DNA from: Thalassobaculum fulvum
Lineage (GTDB): Bacteria; Pseudomonadota; Alphaproteobacteria; Thalassobaculales; Thalassobaculaceae
DNA: 64,000 nucleotides
Assembly (NCBI RefSeq): GCF_014652915.1
Contig: NZ_BMZS01000005.1
Span: forward strand, 310,001 to 374,000
Direction: 5' to 3'
Below are positions 1-9,042 of the stretch, piece after piece. The translations under genes were made by a program, and so were the position numbers. Numbering within the stretch: the stretch's first letter is position 1; each line of letters opens with the position of its first letter. The notes under the pieces are model-generated. The model was not told the DNA's origin and made no database searches. It saw nothing but the letters and a program-made list of their open reading frames with translations.

Positions 1-1750
1 GGTTGTAGCCGGCCGGCGGCTGCACCCACCCGATCACCAGGTTCCGGTTGCCGTTCGGCAGGTAGTCGATCTTCGGCAGCATCGCCCAGGTGACCGCCGA
101 GGTGACGGCGGTGAGCCCGACGATCAGGCCGATCGCGACCGGCTTGTGGTGGATGGCCTGGCGGGTCAGGGCGAGGGCGCCGGCCTTGAACGCCCGGGCG
201 CCGGAGTCGATCAGCGGTATCCGCAGGGTGCCCATGGAGTTCGGGTTCTTGCCGAGCAGCCGGCCGGCGAGCGCCGGGATCACGGTCACCGACACCAGCA
301 GCGACAGCAGGACCGAGACCGAGATCGCCACCGCGATGTCGCGGAACAGCTGGCCGACCTCCAGCTCCATGATCAGGATCGGCAGGAACACCATGACCGT
401 GGTGAGGGCCGAGACCAGCACCGCGCCCCAGACCTGGGCGGCGCCGCGATAGGCGGCGTCGCGGGCGCTGTGACCGGTCTGGCGCAGCCGGAAGATGTTC
501 TCCAGCACGACGATGGCGGCGTCGACCACCATGCCGACCGCGAAGGCGATGCCGGCCAGCGAGATGACATTGATCGACCGCCCGAGCGCCGCCATCGCGA
601 CGAACGAGCCGATGACCGATACCGGGATCGCCAGGGACACGACGAGCGTCGCCTGCCAGGACCGCAGGAAGGTGAACAGCACCAGCGCCGCCAGCGCGCC
701 GCCGATGTAGATGTTGCTGGTGACCAGCTCGATCGCGGAGTCGATGTAGGTGGTCTCGTCGTAGACCTGCTGCAGGATCAGGTTCTGGGCCGGCAGGTAG
801 TCGCGCTGCAGTTCGGCGATGGCGTCGCGCACGCCCTGCATGGTCTCGATGACGTTGGCGCCGGTCTCACGGTACATCGGCATGCCGATCGCCGGCGTGC
901 CGAAGCGGCGGATGTTGGAGACCGCTTCCTTGTAGTCGAACGTCACCTCGGCGACGTCGCCCACGGTCACCCGCGCGACCCGGCCGGTGACCGGGTCGGT
1001 ATCGGACCGCAGCACCACGTCGCGCACTGCCCCCGGGCTCTCCAGGTCGCCTTCGGTGCGCACGGTATAGCGCCGCTTGCCTTCCTCGACGGCGCCGCCG
1101 GAAATCGACGCGTTGGCCTGGCGCAGCGCCGACACCACCTGCGGCACGGTGATCTGGAAGCGCGCCAGCCGCTCGGGATCGACGATCACCTGCATCTCGC
1201 GCTCGCTGCCGCCGTAGATGTTCATGCGGGCGATGCCGGGCACGCGCTCGATGCGGTCCTTGATGACGTCCTCGGCGAAGTCGTAGTAGGTCCCGATCCG
1301 CCGCTCGTTGCCGGGACCGGGCATCAGCACCATCCAGGCGATGGCGTTGTCGTCGGACCCCGCGGTGTCGAGGATCGGCTCCTCGGCCTCGGCGGGGTAG
1401 TCGCCGACCCGGTCCAGCCGGTTGGCCACCAGCAGCAGCGCCTTGTCCATGTCGGTGCCGATCAGGAACTCGAGCTCGACCCGGGCCCGGCCGATCTCCG
1501 ACTGGCTGGTCATCGAGCGCAGCCCTTCCAGGCCGCGCAGCTCGTCCTCCTGGCGGTTGGTGATCTCGCGCTCGACCTCGGCCGGCGCCGCGCCCGGCCA
1601 CTCGGTGGTGACGGTGATGACCGGCTGGTTGACGTCGGGGGCGAGCTGGATCGGGATGCTGAGCAGGGCGACGTACCCGAACAGGATCACCATCAGCACG
1701 GTGGAGACCACCGCGATCGGGCGCTCGATGGAGGCGCGGATGAGATCCAT
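1..1750 (-). CDS. RND-family efflux transporter, inner-membrane pump (partial, N-terminal half)
   Basis: This is the first 583 residues of an AcrB/HAE1-type resistance-nodulation-division pump, a proton-driven inner-membrane exporter; the rest lies outside the window. The start MDLIRASIERPIAVVSTVLM is preceded by a GAGGAG ribosome site. The first membrane helix is followed by a large periplasmic porter domain (roughly residues 35-330) and then a block of hydrophobic helices (about 335-530) holding the family motif GIAFAVGMVVDAAIVVLENI with its conserved aspartate. The adaptor gene ends 18 bases upstream, so the two form an operon; an outer-membrane factor is not seen. The substrate cannot be told from sequence. 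The family is sure; the drug or metal subclass is not, though no metal-pump methionine cluster stands out. Confidence 0.93.
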   Translation of the reverse strand, partial: MDLIRASIERPIAVVSTVLMVILFGYVALLSIPIQLAPDVNQPVITVTTEWPGAAPAEVEREITNRQEDELRGLEGLRSMTSQSEIGRARVELEFLIGTDMDKALLLVANRLDRVGDYPAEAEEPILDTAGSDDNAIAWMVLMPGPGNERRIGTYYDFAEDVIKDRIERVPGIARMNIYGGSEREMQVIVDPERLARFQITVPQVVSALRQANASISGGAVEEGKRRYTVRTEGDLESPGAVRDVVLRSDTDPVTGRVARVTVGDVAEVTFDYKEAVSNIRRFGTPAIGMPMYRETGANVIETMQGVRDAIAELQRDYLPAQNLILQQVYDETTYIDSAIELVTSNIYIGGALAALVLFTFLRSWQATLVVSLAIPVSVIGSFVAMAALGRSINVISLAGIAFAVGMVVDAAIVVLENIFRLRQTGHSARDAAYRGAAQVWGAVLVSALTTVMVFLPILIMELEVGQLFRDIAVAISVSVLLSLLVSVTVIPALAGRLLGKNPNSMGTLRIPLIDSGARAFKAGALALTRQAIHHKPVAIGLIVGLTAVTSAVTWAMLPKIDYLPNGNRNLVIGWVQPPAGYN

Positions 1751-1768
1751 GAGTCGCTCCTCGCGCCG

Positions 1769-2884
1769 TCAGGACTGCGGTTGCACGGGCTGGCCGGAGC
1801 GCAGGTTCTCGTTGCCGCGCACCACCACCACGTCGCCGGCGTTGAGGCCCTGCAGGACCTCGTACCGGCTGCCGATGCTCTCGCCGAGCTGAACGGTCTT
1901 GGCGACCGCCTTGCCGTCGACCACGACGAACACCGACTGGCGCTCTCCGGCGCGCACGATCGCGTCCTTCGACACGGTCAGGACGTCGCGGGTGTTGCCG
2001 ATCGGGATGTGCAGCATCACCGACTGGTTGGCGGCGATCACGTGGCTGACGTGCTCGGTCGCCAGGACGAAGCGCACCGCCCGGGTGCGGGTCCGCGGGT
2101 TCTCCTCGGGCACGATCGCCCGGACCGCCACCAGGATGTGGTCGCCGTTCTGGATCTCGGCCTCGACGGTGGTGCCGGGCGGGATGCCGTCGAGCCGGTC
2201 GGCCGGCACGTCGGCCTCGACCTCGATCTCGGCATCGTTCAGGAGGGTGACCACCGGGTCGCCGACCCGCACATAGGCGCCGGCGGCCTGGTGCTTGACG
2301 GTCACCACCCCGTCGTACGGCGCCCGGACGCTGGTGTCCACGAGCGCGATCTCGGCGAGGTTGAGCTGCGCCGTCGCCGCCGCCAGATCGGCCTCCGACC
2401 GGGACAGCGTCGACTGGGCGATCTCGACGTCGCGCTGGGCGTCCTCGGCCCGGTCCTTGCGGTAGGCGGTCGAGCCCTTGAGCTGTTCCTGGCGGTCCAG
2501 CGCCTGCCGGGCCTTGGCCAGGGTGGCCCGGTCGCGGCCGACGGCCGCGCGCGCCGCCTCGACGGCTGCCGCCCGCAGCCGCCGCTCGCTCTCGGCCCGG
2601 TCGTCCGAGAGCTTGGCGAGCACGTCGCCGCGCTGCACCCGGTCGCCGACCTGGACCTGCACACGGTCCACCCGCTCCGCCACGCGGGCCGCGACCACGC
2701 CGCTCTGCCGGGCCACCAGCCGGCCGAGCACGTCGATGGTCTGGCTCATCGGCTCCTCGCGCACCGCGTCCACGCCGACGCCCTGCTTGCGTTCCTGGCC
2801 GGGGCCGGACTGCGCGGTCGCGGACGGCGTCGAGGCCAGGAGGGCGAGGGCGACGAGGGCGAGGCGGAGGAACATCTGGCGCAT
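1769..2884 (-). CDS. RND efflux periplasmic adaptor (membrane fusion protein)
   Basis: Periplasmic adaptor of the HlyD/AcrA type, about 371 residues, that links the RND pump to an outer-membrane channel. It begins with a signal-like hydrophobic stretch (MRQMFLRLALVALALLAS). A lipoyl/barrel-sandwich hybrid domain (about residues 45-75 and again 165-195, motif APYDGVV) flanks a helical hairpin rich in Ala, Arg and Glu, followed by a beta-barrel and membrane-proximal domain. The start is uncertain: GTG at 2926 and ATG at 2875 are also possible; 2884 keeps the charged residues before the hydrophobic core. It is transcribed just ahead of the pump gene. Confidence 0.9.
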   Translation of the reverse strand: MRQMFLRLALVALALLASTPSATAQSGPGQERKQGVGVDAVREEPMSQTIDVLGRLVARQSGVVAARVAERVDRVQVQVGDRVQRGDVLAKLSDDRAESERRLRAAAVEAARAAVGRDRATLAKARQALDRQEQLKGSTAYRKDRAEDAQRDVEIAQSTLSRSEADLAAATAQLNLAEIALVDTSVRAPYDGVVTVKHQAAGAYVRVGDPVVTLLNDAEIEVEADVPADRLDGIPPGTTVEAEIQNGDHILVAVRAIVPEENPRTRTRAVRFVLATEHVSHVIAANQSVMLHIPIGNTRDVLTVSKDAIVRAGERQSVFVVVDGKAVAKTVQLGESIGSRYEVLQGLNAGDVVVVRGNENLRSGQPVQPQS

Positions 2885-2903
2885 CCTGTCCAACACCGAT
2901 CGG

Positions 2904-2923
2904 GTCCGGACACGCGGCCGGAC
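2904..2923. promoter_or_regulatory. Small inverted repeat upstream of the RND operon
   Basis: GTCCGG and CCGGAC arms separated by 8 bases lie directly upstream of the adaptor gene, in the gap that must hold its promoter. A local repressor operator is possible, but the arms are short and GC-rich, so chance is not excluded. No regulator gene is adjacent. Confidence 0.25.
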
Positions 2924-3000
2924 CACGGGTTATATCAACGAATCCTCGCAGCTGCGAAGGACGATCGACGCAGTATACGCAGGCGTGAGGCCGCCGGACC

Positions 3001-4836
3001 TCACACCAGCCGGACGAACAGCAGGACCAGGCCGGCCGCCAGCATCGCCGACCGCCGCCAGGACAGCACCAGCGCGTCGGTGCGGCCGGCCAGGGCGGCG
3101 GCGATCAGCCAGAGCGCGGCGCCGATGCGCAGGAACGCGATCGCGGCGGCGAGCGGCTGGCCGGCCGGGTCCAGCAGGGCCGGCTGCACCACGAAGGCGA
3201 TCGGCACCAGGTACAGGCCGAGGCCCAGCCGCAGCGCCCGGCCGGCGACCGCCAGCCACGGCGCGTCGGCCATCCCGGCGGCGATGAACACGGTCCCGCA
3301 CACCGGCGGGGTGATGGTCGACAGCAGGGCGTACCAGAACACGAACAGATGGGCGACCAGCGGCGGCAGGCCGAGCTCGATCAGCGCCGGGCCGGCGACC
3401 GCGACGCAGATCACGTAGGCCGCCGTCGTCGGCACCTCCATGCCGAGGATCAGGCAGGCCAGCGCGGTCAGCGCCAGGGCGGCCCAGAGCTGGCCGCCGG
3501 ACACCGCCAGCATCGCCGACGTCACCTTCACCCCGAGCCCGGTCTGGTTCAGCACCCCGACGATCAGCCCGGCGCAGACGATGATCGCGGCGATCCCGGC
3601 GGTCTGCCGGCCGGCGTCGACCGCCGCCCGGGCGATCCGGTCGACGAACGCCCGCGGAACCGGGCGCAACCGCTCGTCGACCATCAGCAGGGCGGCGGCG
3701 GTGACGATCGCCGCGCCGGCCGCCGACTGCGGGGTCCGGCCGGTCCCGAACAGCACCGCCAGCAGCACCCCGAACGGCAGCGCGAAGAACGGCAGCAGGC
3801 GCAGCACCGAGCGGCCGCTCGGCCGCTCCGAGGCCGGCATCGGCGCCAGCCCGGCGTGCTGGGACTGGCGGTCGACGCCGATCCAGACGGCGATGAAGAA
3901 CAGGATCGCCGGCAGCGTCGCGGCGACCACGATGTCGGTGTAGGGCCGGGTCAGCAACTCGGCCATGACGAAGGCCCCGGCCCCCATCAGCGGCGGCATG
4001 ATCTGGCCGCCGGTCGACGCCACGGCCTCGACCGCGGCGGCCAGGCTGGCCGGATAGCCGAGCCGCTTCATGGCCGGCAGCGTGATCGCCCCGGTCGAGG
4101 CGACGTTGGCGGAGGCCGAGCCGCTGATCGAGCCGAACAGCGCCGAGGCGATCACCGCCACCTTGGCGGCGCCGGCCCTGAGGCCGCCGGCGCTCCACAC
4201 CGCGATCGCCATGAAGGCGCGGCCGGCCTCGCCCGAGCCGACCACGGCGCCGAGCAGCACGAACACCGCCACCACGTCGACCGAGATCCCGGTCAGCGGC
4301 CCCCACAGGCCGCCCTCGGCGATCGTCAGGGTGCCGAGGAAGCTCTCGAGCGGGAAGCCGGGGTGGCCGAACCGGCCGGGCAGCAGGTCGCCGAACACCC
4401 CGTAGGCGAGCGCCACCAGGGCGACCGCCGGCAGGATCCACTTGATCGCCCGCCGGCCCATCTCCAGGACCACCAGGATCAGGCCGACCGATATCGCGAC
4501 CTGGGCCGGGCCCTCCAGGTAGCCGTACTGGTCGACCAGGGCGTCGCGGTCGAGTGCGACCCACAGGCAGCCGGCGGCGCCGACCGCGGCCGCCAGCCAG
4601 CCGCCCCAGCGCGCCAGTCGCCCGGAGACCGGCGCGAACACGAACACCCAGGGCAGCGCGAACAGCAGGTGGATCGGCCGGGTCACCAGGTTCGGCAGCA
4701 GCCCGGCCGACATCAGGTAGAGATGGTAGCCGGCGCCGAGCAGCCCCCAAAACACCGCGACCCGCCGGACCAGGGGATGGCCCAGCGGGTCGACGATGGC
4801 GGTCCCCCGGTCGGGTGTGACGGCGCCGTCGCTCAC
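3001..4836 (-). CDS. TRAP transporter fused permease (DctQM fusion, TAXI-associated)
   Basis: Integral membrane component of a TAXI-type TRAP carboxylate transporter, 611 residues, with the small 4-helix (DctQ-like) and large 12-helix (DctM-like) parts in one chain. The N-terminal third holds four or more hydrophobic segments. The DctM part has the typical FGSISGSASANVASTG and STGGQIMPPLMGAGAF motifs, a second ATIVP-like half with GLILGMEVPTTAAYV, and TITPPVCGTVFIAAG near the end. The GTG start overlaps the stop of the binding-protein gene by four bases (GTGA at 4833-4836), which indicates translational coupling. It uses an ion gradient to import an organic anion handed over by the binding protein; the substrate is unknown. 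Confidence 0.92.
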   Translation of the reverse strand: MSDGAVTPDRGTAIVDPLGHPLVRRVAVFWGLLGAGYHLYLMSAGLLPNLVTRPIHLLFALPWVFVFAPVSGRLARWGGWLAAAVGAAGCLWVALDRDALVDQYGYLEGPAQVAISVGLILVVLEMGRRAIKWILPAVALVALAYGVFGDLLPGRFGHPGFPLESFLGTLTIAEGGLWGPLTGISVDVVAVFVLLGAVVGSGEAGRAFMAIAVWSAGGLRAGAAKVAVIASALFGSISGSASANVASTGAITLPAMKRLGYPASLAAAVEAVASTGGQIMPPLMGAGAFVMAELLTRPYTDIVVAATLPAILFFIAVWIGVDRQSQHAGLAPMPASERPSGRSVLRLLPFFALPFGVLLAVLFGTGRTPQSAAGAAIVTAAALLMVDERLRPVPRAFVDRIARAAVDAGRQTAGIAAIIVCAGLIVGVLNQTGLGVKVTSAMLAVSGGQLWAALALTALACLILGMEVPTTAAYVICVAVAGPALIELGLPPLVAHLFVFWYALLSTITPPVCGTVFIAAGMADAPWLAVAGRALRLGLGLYLVPIAFVVQPALLDPAGQPLAAAIAFLRIGAALWLIAAALAGRTDALVLSWRRSAMLAAGLVLLFVRLV

Positions 4837-5783
4837 TTCACGGTGTCGGGGACCGCCACGCCGGCCTCGGCGTAGTACTTCGCGGCACCCGGGTGCAGCT
4901 TGGCGCCGAGGTTGGCCAGCATCCCGGCGGTCACGCCGCCCCACCACGGGTTGCTCTTGGTCATGCCGGCCTTGCTGGTCCAGAACGCCTTGGTCAGCTT
5001 GTAGGCGGTGTCGTCGTCCATCGAGGCGACGGTGTAGGCGTTGACCGGCAGCGAGATCGTCGTCACGTCGTAGTCGACGCCGGGATAGGTCCCGGCCGGG
5101 ATCACCAGCTGGTCGCCCTTGACCTTCTCCAGGTCGGCCGCGCTCAGGCCGAGCAGCCGGACGGCGGTGCCGGCGGCGGCCTCGGTGACGTTCGGCGCCG
5201 GATAGGAGCCGGCGGTCGCGAAGCCCGCGACCTGGTTGTTCTTGAGGGCCGGCACCGCGGCGTTCAGCTCGACGTCGACGAACGAGACCTTGTCGTCGAT
5301 CCCGAGCGCCTTGAAGACGTCGTGGGTCTTGCGCTCGCCGAAGCTGCCCTTGCCGCCGGCGATGAAGCTCTTGCCGGCGAGGTCGGCGAAGCTCTGCACG
5401 CCGGAATCGGCGCGCACCACCCAGTGCATGGTCAGGGACGGGATCGGGAACAGGCCGCGCACCACGTCGTAGCCGTCCTCGCCCTCGAACGGCTTCTTGC
5501 CGGCCATGGCGTTGCCGACCAGCGACGGCGGCGAGGTGAACACGTAGCCGCCGGTCCGGCGCTTGGCCTCCTTGACGTTCTGCACCGAGCCCTGGCTCTC
5601 CTCGACGGTGACGTCGAGGCCGGCGGCGGTCTTGGCCGCCTCGGACAGCTGGACGGCCATCACGTAGTAGGACGAGCCGGACTTTGCGGCCTTCAGGGTG
5701 ACGCGGCCGTCGGCGGCGGCCGGGCCGGCGGCCGACAGGACGAGCGTGGCGGCAGCGAGCGCCGCCGTCAGGGTCTTCTTCAT
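4833..5783 (-). CDS. TAXI-family TRAP transporter solute-binding protein
   Basis: Periplasmic binding protein of the TAXI (TRAP-associated extracytoplasmic immunogenic) family, 316 residues. A cleavable signal peptide (MKKTLTAALAAATLVLSAAG, cleavage near AAADG) follows a strong GGGAGGA ribosome site, which fixes the start at 5783 rather than the in-frame codon at 5852. The mature part has the family's beta-strand start (VTLKAAKSGSSYYVMA) and the internal FADLAGKSF stretch. It captures a small organic acid and delivers it to the fused permease encoded next; the two genes overlap by four bases. Its ligand cannot be predicted. Confidence 0.92.
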   Translation of the reverse strand: MKKTLTAALAAATLVLSAAGPAAADGRVTLKAAKSGSSYYVMAVQLSEAAKTAAGLDVTVEESQGSVQNVKEAKRRTGGYVFTSPPSLVGNAMAGKKPFEGEDGYDVVRGLFPIPSLTMHWVVRADSGVQSFADLAGKSFIAGGKGSFGERKTHDVFKALGIDDKVSFVDVELNAAVPALKNNQVAGFATAGSYPAPNVTEAAAGTAVRLLGLSAADLEKVKGDQLVIPAGTYPGVDYDVTTISLPVNAYTVASMDDDTAYKLTKAFWTSKAGMTKSNPWWGGVTAGMLANLGAKLHPGAAKYYAEAGVAVPDTVK

Positions 5784-6210
5784 ACGGATTTCCTCCCATC
5801 GAACGCGCCGGCCGGAATCCGGCCCGGGGCGCAGTTGCCGGCAGGTGAGCATCGCTGCAACGGACCGTCAAGCCGGGCCGTGACGGGGGGGCCGGGGAAG
5901 CGCGACCGCGCCGAGACGGGCGTGTCGACCACTGCCCCAACCACATCCGAAGGTGGTGAAGCTTGCTTCTCGCCGGGGCACAATGATACGTCGTTCTGGC
6001 GGGGTCGATGGGCGAGCATGGGTGAATCGACGCTCCGGCGATCGCGACCGTCTTTCGATCAGGGCAGCATGATCCGGGGCATCAGCCGACAAGCCGAATT
6101 CCACCGGTTGGGGCATGCCTGCGCGCGTCGGTCGTAGCGTGGCCGCCGGCGTATCGGCGTGGCCGGCCCGGGCGGGGCGGATCGGGGCACGTGTGGGGGG
6201 GCACGCTCGC
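5784..6210. other. 427-base intergenic region between divergent genes
   Basis: Gap between the TAXI binding protein (leftward) and the radical SAM gene (rightward); it must hold both promoters. A short inverted repeat (ACCAC, 8-base loop, GTGGT) sits at 5940-5957, and a less GC-rich patch with CACAATGATA lies near 5980-5992. Open frames here lack family features or ribosome sites and look spurious. No RNA gene was recognised. Confidence 0.4.
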
Positions 6211-7029
6211 ATGAAGCGCATCCAGAATCTCGAGATGCATGCGTGGCATGGCTGCAATCTGGCCTGCGAGAGCTGTTCCCACTTCTCGTCGCTGAACCTG
6301 CGGGGCGGACCGTCGGCGGCGGACTGCCGGGCCTGGATGGCCGCCTGGCGGGACCGGCTGGAACCGGTGGTGTTTTCCGTTCTCGGCGGCGAGCCGGCGA
6401 TGAACCGGGAGTTTGTCGAGATCGTCGAAGCGGCGGTGGAGTGCTGGCCGCGGAGCCATATCCGGGTCGTGACCAACGGCTTCTACCTGCACCGCCATCC
6501 GCGCCTGCCGGAGGTCATGAAGCGGGCCGCGCGCTCGACCTTGGAGGTGAACTCGCACCACGCTTCCGAGCCGTTTCAGCGCCGGTTCGCGCCGGTCCGC
6601 GAGCTTGTCGGGCAATGGCAGCAGACCTACGGCCTGCACGTCCGGCTGATCGAAGCCAGCCGCAAGTGGTCCCGACGCTACGAAGCCGACGACGAGGCCA
6701 TCCGGTTCTATGACAGCGACGCGCGGACGGCCTGGACGGCTTGCGTCGGCAAGTACTGCACGCAGTTGCACGACGGCCGGCTTTGGAAGTGCGCGCCGGC
6801 CGCCTATTTCGAGATGGTCGCGGGGACCCGTCGCACCGCCGACTCGGCGCGCGCCCTGTTCCGTGGATACGAGCCGCTCGGTCCGTCGGCCGGCGACGCC
6901 GAACTCGACGCGTTCTTCGCGCGCGAGGAAGAGAGCATCTGCCGGCTGTGCCCGGAGCGTCTCGAGCGGTTCGAACTTCCGATGCCGCTGGGCCGCCGCG
7001 CCGTGCCGATACCACAGGCGGCCGAATGA
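6211..7029 (+). CDS. Radical SAM protein with C-terminal auxiliary-cluster cysteines
   Basis: Radical S-adenosylmethionine enzyme of 272 residues. The cluster motif is C15-x3-C19-x2-C22 (HGCNLACESCSH), followed by the GGEP motif at 59-62 that contacts the SAM amino group. A second cysteine set (C178, C183, C194, then C244 and C247) resembles a twitch/SPASM-type auxiliary iron-sulphur site. Start ATG 6211 is chosen because the upstream extension to 6115 is Arg/Ala-rich with no family look. It stands alone: the next gene is an HDAC-family enzyme 79 bases away, and no precursor peptide or partner is visible. Related proteins occur in peptide and surface-polymer modification, but the substrate here is unknown. 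Confidence 0.85.
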   Translation: MKRIQNLEMHAWHGCNLACESCSHFSSLNLRGGPSAADCRAWMAAWRDRLEPVVFSVLGGEPAMNREFVEIVEAAVECWPRSHIRVVTNGFYLHRHPRLPEVMKRAARSTLEVNSHHASEPFQRRFAPVRELVGQWQQTYGLHVRLIEASRKWSRRYEADDEAIRFYDSDARTAWTACVGKYCTQLHDGRLWKCAPAAYFEMVAGTRRTADSARALFRGYEPLGPSAGDAELDAFFAREEESICRLCPERLERFELPMPLGRRAVPIPQAAE

Positions 7030-7108
7030 GGGTGGGGACGACGGTCGACTTTCCGCGGCTCGATCGGCGAGGCTGTCGGCGGGGTTCCGCCGTGCTAGGT
7101 TGGCTGCC

Positions 7109-8035
7109 ATGACGACGCTGCTGTTCACCCACGAGGCCTGCTTCGCGCACGATCCGGGCCGCATGCATCCCGAGCACCCGGCCCGGCTGAAGTCGGTGCT
7201 GCTGGCGCTCGGCGAGCCGGAGTTCTCGACGCTCGAGCGGCGCGAGGCCCCGGAAGCCACGATCGAGCAGATTGCCCGGGTCCATCCGGAAGCCTTTGTC
7301 CGCAACATCCTCGCCTCTGTGCCGACCGAGGGCATGGCGGCGATCGACGCCGACACTTTCATGTCGCCGGGGACCGGCGAGGCCGCGCTGCGGGCCGCCG
7401 GCGCGGCGGTCGCCGCGGTCGACGCGGTGCTGGCCGGGGAGGCGCGCAACGCGTTCTGCGCCACCCGGCCGCCCGGCCATCATGCCGAGCCGACGCGGGC
7501 CATGGGCTTCTGCTTCTTCAACAACGTGGCGGTCGCCGCGGCCCACGCCCGCGCCGTGCACGGGCTGCGGCACGTCGCCGTGGTCGATTTCGACGTGCAC
7601 CACGGCAACGGCACCCAGGCGGCGTTCGAGGCCGACGGCAGCCTGTTCTACGCCTCGACCCACCAGGTTCCGCTGTACCCGGGTACCGGGGCGGCGAGCG
7701 AGCGCGGGGTCGGCAACATCCTGAACGTGCCGATGCGGCCGATGGCCGGCGGTGCCGACTTCCGGCACGCGATCGGCGAGGTGGTCGTGCCGGCGCTGAT
7801 CGACTTCCATCCCGACCTGCTGATCATCTCGGCCGGGTTCGACGCGCATGTCGACGACCCGCTGGCGTCGGTCGCGCTGGAGACCGAGGACTTCGCCTGG
7901 GCGACGCGCGAACTGATCCGGGTGGCCGACATGGTGTGCGACGGCCGGGTCGTGTCATGCCTGGAGGGCGGTTACGACTTGCACGCGCTCGGCGAGGCCT
8001 GCGCCGCCCATGTTCGCGAGCTCATGGCCGCCTGA
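7109..8035 (+). CDS. Histone deacetylase family protein (acetoin utilisation/AcuC-like)
   Basis: Zinc-dependent deacylase of the arginase/HDAC fold, 308 residues. Active-site features are complete: the histidine pair in RPPGHHAEP (H124, H125), zinc ligands D162 and H164 in DFDVHHGNG, and D245 in SAGFDAHVDD. Bacterial members deacetylate polyamines or small acylated amines, or proteins; the substrate is not given by sequence. The translated start MTTLLFTHEACFAHDPG matches the family N-terminus. In related genomes such a gene often precedes xseB-ispA-dxs; here a reversed PAS gene lies between, and its 3' end overlaps this gene by 64 bases. Confidence 0.92.
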   Translation: MTTLLFTHEACFAHDPGRMHPEHPARLKSVLLALGEPEFSTLERREAPEATIEQIARVHPEAFVRNILASVPTEGMAAIDADTFMSPGTGEAALRAAGAAVAAVDAVLAGEARNAFCATRPPGHHAEPTRAMGFCFFNNVAVAAAHARAVHGLRHVAVVDFDVHHGNGTQAAFEADGSLFYASTHQVPLYPGTGAASERGVGNILNVPMRPMAGGADFRHAIGEVVVPALIDFHPDLLIISAGFDAHVDDPLASVALETEDFAWATRELIRVADMVCDGRVVSCLEGGYDLHALGEACAAHVRELMAA

Positions 8036-8613
8036 TCGGCGTCCTCGGGGGTTCTCGCCGACCGGATCAGGTCGACCGCCCGTACCGCGACCGCCCGCTG
8101 CGAGTACCGGAACGGGTGTCGTTCCTCGTACGGGTCTACGTAGTCGAAGTCGTACCGGCTGGCGCCGATGACGTAGAGGCGCCCGGCCTGATCGGTGAAC
8201 GGCAGGGACAGCCGCTTGACGACGTAGTGGTCGCGCTCGATCGAGCGCCCGAGCAGCACTGCCGGGGCCGACACGCAATAGAGCCAGCGCCGGTGGCCGG
8301 CCCGGAAGTATCCCGGCGCCGAGATATCGGACAGCAGCATGCCCTTGGTGGTCTTGCCCCAGACGTGCCGGATCTCCTCGCCCGCCAGTCGGCAGACGAA
8401 ATCGTCGCGGTCCGGCGTCAGCTCGTAGATCCACATCCGGGGTAGCAGCGACGGATGGTCCAGGGGGTCGAAGCCGGCCTTGTCCGGCAGGCCGCTCTCC
8501 GGCGCCAGCCGCAGCCAGGTGTCCAGAAGCTGGGCGACCTCCGGATTGCCGATCTCCTCCTTGAGGCGTTGGACGAGGTTCTGGCCGGCTGAATACTTGA
8601 AGAAATGGATCAC
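7972..8613 (-). CDS. PAS domain-containing protein (PAS_5 family)
   Basis: Cytoplasmic single-domain protein of 213 residues matching the PAS_5 family common in alphaproteobacteria. The core runs about residues 28-165: LLDTWLRLAPESGLPDKAGFD, then LPRMWIYEL, then FVCRLAGEEI and the GKTTKGMLLSDIS turn. There is no attached kinase or GGDEF output domain, so it probably acts through protein contact. GTG start at 8613 follows a GAAGG site. The last 64 bases run antisense through the end of the deacetylase gene (7972-8035), so the C-terminal tail has unusual composition. It faces away from xseB. Function unknown. Confidence 0.82.
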   Translation of the reverse strand: MIHFFKYSAGQNLVQRLKEEIGNPEVAQLLDTWLRLAPESGLPDKAGFDPLDHPSLLPRMWIYELTPDRDDFVCRLAGEEIRHVWGKTTKGMLLSDISAPGYFRAGHRRWLYCVSAPAVLLGRSIERDHYVVKRLSLPFTDQAGRLYVIGASRYDFDYVDPYEERHPFRYSQRAVAVRAVDLIRSARTPEDADQAAMSSRTWAAQASPSACKS

Positions 8614-8772
8614 GGATCAACCTTCGCGAAATCCGGGAGATACTCTCATCTCGGATTCCGACGTTCAAGCCTGCGCTCGCGGGACCGGCGCAGCGTCGCT
8701 CGGTCGCGCCGCGCCGCCCTTGTCTCGCCATCTGCCGATGCATAAACTCCGCGCCTCTTTCGGAGGGACGCC

Positions 8773-9030
8773 GTGACGACCGATACCGCCGAACCCGGAG
8801 CCGAGCCCGAAGGCCTGAGCTTCGAGGACGCCCTCAAGGAGCTGGAGCGCATCGTGGAGACCCTCGAGCGCGGCCAGGGATCCTTGGACGATGCCATTGC
8901 CGCCTACGAGCGTGGGGCCAAATTGAAGAAGTACTGTCAGGCCAAGCTCGAGGAGGCGCGCCTGAAGGTCGAGAAGATCAAGCTCGACGACGGCGGCCAG
9001 CCGGCCGGGACCGCCGGGCTCGACGGCTGA
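8773..9030 (+). CDS. xseB: Exodeoxyribonuclease VII small subunit
   Basis: Small subunit of exonuclease VII, 85 residues, the usual length. The conserved helical hairpin is clear: LSFEDALKELERIVETLERG, then LDDAIAAYERGAKLKKYCQAKLEEARLKVEKI. The complex degrades single-stranded DNA to oligonucleotides in repair. GTG start follows CGGAGGGACGCC, a good ribosome site. ispA begins 12 bases after its stop, so it heads the xseB-ispA-dxs operon. The large subunit XseA is not in the window. Confidence 0.95.
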   Translation: MTTDTAEPGAEPEGLSFEDALKELERIVETLERGQGSLDDAIAAYERGAKLKKYCQAKLEEARLKVEKIKLDDGGQPAGTAGLDG

Positions 9031-9042
9031 TCGGAGGCGGGG

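Noticed and set aside
146-3418. Long rightward open frame of about 1090 codons
   Set aside because: It runs antisense to the RND and TRAP genes; the product is dominated by Asp, Arg, His and Gly in the pattern that GC-rich antisense frames give. No domain is visible.
5780-6019. Small leftward open frame of 79 codons upstream of the TAXI gene
   Set aside because: No ribosome site or known domain, and it runs into the TAXI start; most likely part of the promoter region.
7030-7108. Possible precursor peptide after the radical SAM gene
   Set aside because: No open frame with a start, ribosome site and plausible core fits in the 79 bases.
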